From positions 1 to 26,171 of the forward strand of contig CAAELC010000100.1 in the NCBI GenBank assembly GCA_900756715.1: DNA of 26,171 bases. The letters run 5' to 3'. Made by a program: the position numbers and the translations under genes. Position 1 is the stretch's first letter; each line of letters begins with the position of its first letter. The DNA is from an uncultured Oscillospiraceae bacterium (GTDB lineage: Bacteria; Bacillota; Clostridia; Oscillospirales; Oscillospiraceae). The notes beneath the pieces were generated by a model. That model saw only the letters and a list, made by a program, of their open reading frames with translations, ran no database searches and was not told where the DNA came from. Positions 22,541 to 26,171 of this stretch are shown piece after piece.

Positions 22541-24376
22541 TTGAGCCGTTTGGACATCAAATCCCCCAGCAAAGCGGAAACCGTGGTGGAAAATCTCTAC
22601 CGCGATATGGAGCGGCGCATCGCCGCCAGTCCCCCCGGCCTGTGTCCGGTGGATATGTCCCTGAACTTTTTGCGTCTCAGCCATGCCCAGACCTGCGGCA
22701 AGTGTGTTCCCTGCCGCATCGGCCTTGGTCAGCTCAGCCTTCTCATCGAGCAGGTGCTGGACGGCCGGGGCACCATGGATACCATCGCCATCATCGAGAA
22801 GACCGCCCGCAGCATCGTCAACACCGCCGACTGTGCCATTGGCCGGGATGCCGCCCGTCTGGTGGTAGACGGACTGGAGGGCTTTCGGGATGACTATGAG
22901 GAGCATGTCCTGCACCACCGTTGTCTGGCCGGACTGCGCTACCCCGTCCCCTGTGTAGCCCTGTGTCCCGCCGGGGTGGATATTCCCGGCTATATGGCTT
23001 TGGTGGGCGAAGGCCGCTGCGCCGACGCCGTGCGCCTGATTCGCAAGGACAATCCCTTCCCCACCGCCTGTGCCTATATCTGCGAGCATCCCTGTGAAGC
23101 CCGCTGCCGCCGCAACATGATTGATGACGCCATCAACATCCGCGGCCTCAAGCGCTATGCGGTGGATCACGCAGGCGATGTGCCTCAGCCCGCCTGCGCT
23201 CCCGCCACCGGGAAGAAGGTCGCCATCATCGGCGGCGGCCCCAGCGGTTTAAGTTGCGCCTATTATCTGGCTCTGATGGGCCACCATGTCACCGTGTATG
23301 AGGAGGCAAAGCAGCTGGGCGGCATGCTGCGCTACGGCATTCCTTCCTATCGCTTCCCCCGCCATTTGCTGGACGCCGAAATTGCCTCCATTCTCTCTCT
23401 TGGCATCGAGGTACATACCGGCGTCACCGTGGGAAAGGATCTCTGGATTGAGGATCTGGAAAAGCAGTATGATTGCGTCTACATTGCCATCGGCGCCCAT
23501 CAGGATAAGAAAACCGGCATCCCCGGCGAGGACAGCAAAAATGTCATGTCCGCCGTGGAGATGCTCCGCGCCATCGGTGACGATAACCTGCCGGATTTCA
23601 CCGGCAAAAAAGTGGTGGTCATCGGCGGCGGCAATGTGGCCATGGATGTTACCCGCAGCTCCATCCGTCTGGGCGCTGAGAAGGTTACCTGCGTTTACCG
23701 CCGCCGGGTGGAGGATATGACCGCTCTGCCCGACGAGGTGCAGGGTGCTATGGCCGAGGGCGCCGAGATTCTGTCTCTGGCCGCTCCGGTGCGCATTGAA
23801 GCCGATGAGGACGGCGTAGCCCGCGCTCTGTATGTCCAGCCCCAGATCATCGGCGAGGCCGATAAAGCGGGCCGTCCCCGCCCCGGCCGGGCCAACCTGC
23901 CGGAGCTCCGTCTCGAGGCGGACATCATTGTGGTAGCCATCGGTCAGGGCGTAGAAATTCAGGGCTTTGAGGAGGCCGGCGTGCCCATCAAGCGCGGTGC
24001 CTTCGTTGCGGGCCTGTCCGGTCAGGTGGGCAGCATGGATGACCTGTTTGCCGGCGGCGATTGCGTCACCGGCCCTGCCACCGCCATCCGTGCCATTGCT
24101 GCCGGCAAGGTGGCCGCCGCCAATATTGACGAGCACCTGGGCTTCCACCACGAGATTCGGGTGGATATTGATATTCCCACCCCCAAGCTTAATAACCGCG
24201 CGCCTCATGGGCGCATCAATACCACCGAGCGGGAGGCATGCCTGCGCAAATGCGACTTCGAAGACATTGAGTGCGGCCTGACCGAGGAGGGCGCCGTTAC
24301 CGAGGCATCCCGCTGCCTGCGCTGCGACCACTTCGGCTTTGGAATTTTCAAGGGAGGGCGTGTTGACAAATGGTAA
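22541..24376 (+). CDS. NuoF-type Fe-S domain fused to GltD/NfnB-like FAD-NAD(P) oxidoreductase; hydrogenase partner
   Basis: A 611-residue protein starting at TTG. Residues about 40-115 are the iron-sulfur end of NuoF: TCGKCVPCRIG with Cys52, Cys55, Cys58 and the distant Cys98. There is no NuoF FMN/NADH domain before it. A GltD-type N-terminal iron-sulfur domain follows (Cys138, Cys142, Cys177, Cys181, Cys185, Cys189), then FAD motif GGGPSG (231-236), nucleotide motif GGGNVAMD (362-369) with YRRR (386-389), which in GltD/NfnB favours NADPH, the FAD closing block FAGGD (503-507), and SRCLRCD near the end. It overlaps hydA by 7 bases. By family and context it should carry electrons between NAD(P)H and the hydrogenase in the cytoplasm. 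Electron bifurcation is possible but not shown by the sequence. Confidence 0.88.
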   Translation: MSRLDIKSPSKAETVVENLYRDMERRIAASPPGLCPVDMSLNFLRLSHAQTCGKCVPCRIGLGQLSLLIEQVLDGRGTMDTIAIIEKTARSIVNTADCAIGRDAARLVVDGLEGFRDDYEEHVLHHRCLAGLRYPVPCVALCPAGVDIPGYMALVGEGRCADAVRLIRKDNPFPTACAYICEHPCEARCRRNMIDDAINIRGLKRYAVDHAGDVPQPACAPATGKKVAIIGGGPSGLSCAYYLALMGHHVTVYEEAKQLGGMLRYGIPSYRFPRHLLDAEIASILSLGIEVHTGVTVGKDLWIEDLEKQYDCVYIAIGAHQDKKTGIPGEDSKNVMSAVEMLRAIGDDNLPDFTGKKVVVIGGGNVAMDVTRSSIRLGAEKVTCVYRRRVEDMTALPDEVQGAMAEGAEILSLAAPVRIEADEDGVARALYVQPQIIGEADKAGRPRPGRANLPELRLEADIIVVAIGQGVEIQGFEEAGVPIKRGAFVAGLSGQVGSMDDLFAGGDCVTGPATAIRAIAAGKVAAANIDEHLGFHHEIRVDIDIPTPKLNNRAPHGRINTTEREACLRKCDFEDIECGLTEEGAVTEASRCLRCDHFGFGIFKGGRVDKW

Positions 24377-26115
24377 ATCTGACAATTGACCGCCAGGCCG
24401 TTTCCGTGCCTGAGGGCACCACGATTTTAGAGGCTGCCCGCGCCGCCCACATTGACATTCCCACCCTGTGTTACCTCAAGGGCATCAACGAGATTGCCGC
24501 CTGCCGCCTGTGCATGGTGGAAATTGAGGGGTTTGCCCGCCTTGTCCCCTCCTGTGACAATGTGGTGTCCGAGGGAATGGTCATCCATACCAATTCTCCC
24601 CGTGTCCGCGAGGCCCGCCGGGTCAATCTTCGTCTGCTTTTAAGTCAGCACGACATCCGCTGCACAAAGTGTACCCGCAGCGGCAACTGCAGGCTCCAGA
24701 AGCTGACCAATGATTATAATCTGCTGGGCGAGCATTATGTAAAGGATCTCCGCAACATTCCCGATGACTACTCCAACCCTGTGGTGCGCATCGAAAACCG
24801 GTGTGTGCGCTGCATGCGCTGCATTCAGGTGTGCGAAAAAATGCAGACCATGAGCATCTGGGACCTGATGGGCACCGGTGCCCGCACCACCGTGGGCGTC
24901 AGCAAGGCCCGCAGTCTGGGGGCGTCCGACTGCACCTTCTGCGGCCAGTGCGTTACCCACTGCCCCGTGGGGGCGCTGCAGGAGCGGGACGATACCGGCA
25001 AGGTCTTTGACGCGCTGGCAAACCCCGATAAGATCACCGTGGTGCAGGTGGCCCCTGCCGTACGGGCCGCCTGGGCAGAGTATTACCATCTGGACCCCAA
25101 ATTCGCCACTGCCGAGCGCATGGTGTCCGCTCTGAAGCAGGTGGGCTTTGACTATGTGTTCGACACAAACTTTGCTGCCGACCTGACCATTATGGAGGAG
25201 GGCAGCGAATTTCTGGAGCGCTATACCCACCGTGACCGGTACACCTGGCCCATGTTCACCTCCTGCTGTCCCGGCTGGGTGCGGTTCGTCAAGAGCCAGT
25301 ACCCCCATTATGTGGGCAATCTCTCCACCGCAAAAAGCCCTCAGCAGATGTTCGGTGCCGTGGCCAAAAGCTATCTGGCGGAAAAGCTGGGCGTTGACCC
25401 CCGCAAGCTGTTCGTCATCTCCCTGATGCCCTGCATCTCCAAAAAGAGCGAGTGTGCGCTGCCCACCATGAAGGGCGATTGCGGCGAGCCGGATGTGGAT
25501 GTGGTGCTCACCACCCGCGAGATCGTCCGGCTGTTCCGCGGCGAGCAGATCAACCCCGCCGCCCTTCCGGAAACGCCGTTTGACAGTCCCCTCGGCACCG
25601 GCACCGGCGCGGCCGTGATCTTCGGCTCCACCGGCGGTGTCATGGATGCCGCCCTGCGCAGCGCGTATTATCTGGTCACCGGCTCCAATCCCGATCCCGA
25701 TGCCTTCCGGCAGGTTCGCGGCATGGACGGCTGGAAGGAAGCTTCCTTCACCATCCCCGGCGCCGGTGTGGTGCGCACCGCAGTGGTCAGCGGTCTGGGC
25801 AATACCCGGCGGCTCATGAACGCACTGGAGCGCGGTGAGGTATCCTATGACTTTGTGGAGGTGATGGCCTGCCCCGGCGGCTGCGCCGGCGGCGGCGGTC
25901 AGCCCATCCACGATGGCTGCGAGCTGGCTGAGCCACGCGGCGATGTGCTGTGGGGGCTGGACCAGTCCGCCCCGCTCCGCTTTTCCCATGAAAATCCGGA
26001 GGTAGCGGCTCTGTACCAGCAGTATCTGGGCCTTCCTCTGGGGAAAAAGGCCCATCACCTGCTCCACACAGACCATCACGGCTGGCTGATGCCCAGCGAG
26101 CAGACAGACCTTTGA
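24370..26115 (+). CDS. hydA: [FeFe]-hydrogenase, group A, with full F-cluster domain
   Basis: A 581-residue enzyme for 2H+ + 2e- to H2. N-terminal [2Fe-2S] domain: Cys34, Cys45, Cys48, Cys62. His-ligated [4Fe-4S]: His94, Cys98, Cys101, Cys107. Two [4Fe-4S] clusters: Cys145/148/151/155 and Cys188/191/194/198. H-cluster motifs are complete: TSCCPGW (297-303, Cys299 for proton transfer and Cys300 as ligand), MPCISKKSE (353-361) and MACPGGCAGGGGQP (499-512, Cys501 and Cys505). The KAHHLLHTDH tail is typical. So it should be active once matured; HydE, HydF and HydG are not in the window. The upstream GltD-like partner overlaps it by 7 bases, which argues for an NAD(P)H-linked cytoplasmic enzyme. 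No signal peptide or membrane segment is present. Confidence 0.96.
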   Translation: MVNLTIDRQAVSVPEGTTILEAARAAHIDIPTLCYLKGINEIAACRLCMVEIEGFARLVPSCDNVVSEGMVIHTNSPRVREARRVNLRLLLSQHDIRCTKCTRSGNCRLQKLTNDYNLLGEHYVKDLRNIPDDYSNPVVRIENRCVRCMRCIQVCEKMQTMSIWDLMGTGARTTVGVSKARSLGASDCTFCGQCVTHCPVGALQERDDTGKVFDALANPDKITVVQVAPAVRAAWAEYYHLDPKFATAERMVSALKQVGFDYVFDTNFAADLTIMEEGSEFLERYTHRDRYTWPMFTSCCPGWVRFVKSQYPHYVGNLSTAKSPQQMFGAVAKSYLAEKLGVDPRKLFVISLMPCISKKSECALPTMKGDCGEPDVDVVLTTREIVRLFRGEQINPAALPETPFDSPLGTGTGAAVIFGSTGGVMDAALRSAYYLVTGSNPDPDAFRQVRGMDGWKEASFTIPGAGVVRTAVVSGLGNTRRLMNALERGEVSYDFVEVMACPGGCAGGGGQPIHDGCELAEPRGDVLWGLDQSAPLRFSHENPEVAALYQQYLGLPLGKKAHHLLHTDHHGWLMPSEQTDL

Positions 26116-26171
26116 TGGCCTGTCGGTGCCGCGTTTCGAAGCGCGAAAAGGGTTCATAGCCGTTTCTCCCT
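26116..26171. other. Non-coding end of window
   Basis: Fifty-six bases after hydA. I see no clear terminator and no start of a further gene. Confidence 0.4.

Noticed and set aside
22541..26115. Trimeric bifurcating hydrogenase (HydABC) assignment
   Set aside because: No NuoE-like subunit and no NuoF FMN/NADH domain are present; only the Fe-S end of NuoF is, so the standard trimer does not fit.
24640..26157. Minus-strand open frame of 505 codons over hydA
   Set aside because: Antisense shadow caused by GC-rich codons; hydA on the plus strand has all cluster ligands.
26116..26171. Terminator after hydA
   Set aside because: TTTCG/CGAAA can pair weakly but there is no T-run; the sequence stops before a decision is possible.

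Overview
The window reads as part of the chromosome of a strictly anaerobic, GC-rich Firmicute. The gene set points to a butyrate-forming, H2-metabolising gut Clostridium relative of the Oscillospiraceae/Ruminococcaceae type (Faecalibacterium, Subdoligranulum and Gemmiger are the neighbours I would test first). That placement is inference from gene content, GC-rich codons, strong AGGAGG-type ribosome binding sites and TTGACA/TATAAT promoters; no rRNA, tRNA or other marker gene is present. Coding density is high. I saw no mobile element, CRISPR array, tRNA or rRNA.

Layout. (1) 1-2980, plus strand: the 3' part of a flavin/iron-sulfur oxidoreductase, then hypA and hypB for nickel insertion, closed by a perfect 18-bp hairpin that also faces the next gene. 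(2) 3057-4427, minus: a membrane-anchored HtrA-type protease. (3) 4616-7167, plus: a COG2509-type FAD protein overlapping a D-2-hydroxyacid dehydrogenase. (4) 7322-9372, plus: an Asp23/YloU-like protein and a FakA/YloV-like DAK2 protein behind a clear sigma-A promoter. (5) 9559-12437, minus: YesL-like membrane protein, butyrate kinase and 6-phosphofructokinase; buk-yesL and pfkA have separate promoters. (6) 12619-12879, plus: a small unknown protein.

(7) 13087-22194, plus: a ten-gene, tightly overlapping operon for a multisubunit cation/proton antiporter. Its first seven genes follow the order MrpE, MrpF, MrpG, MbhD, MbhE fused to MrpB, MrpC, which is the order of the antiporter half of archaeal membrane-bound hydrogenase (MbhA-G). 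Four consecutive NuoL/M/N-type ion-pumping subunits follow instead of one. No NuoB/D/H/I-like hydrogenase subunits are present. (8) 22541-26115, plus: behind a terminator and an AT-rich leader comes a two-gene operon. Its first gene joins the iron-sulfur end of NuoF to a GltD/NfnB-like FAD-NADP module; its second encodes a four-domain [FeFe]-hydrogenase.

How it could fit together (inference): PfkA feeds glycolysis; butyrate kinase and the D-hydroxyacid dehydrogenase are fermentative outlets for carbon and reductant; the [FeFe]-hydrogenase with its GltD-like partner exchanges electrons between NAD(P)H and/or ferredoxin and H2; the Mbh/Mrp-like module moves Na+ and H+. The most interesting question is whether the four-pump antiporter module, which lacks a visible redox partner in its own operon, works alone or docks with a redox enzyme encoded next door or elsewhere.
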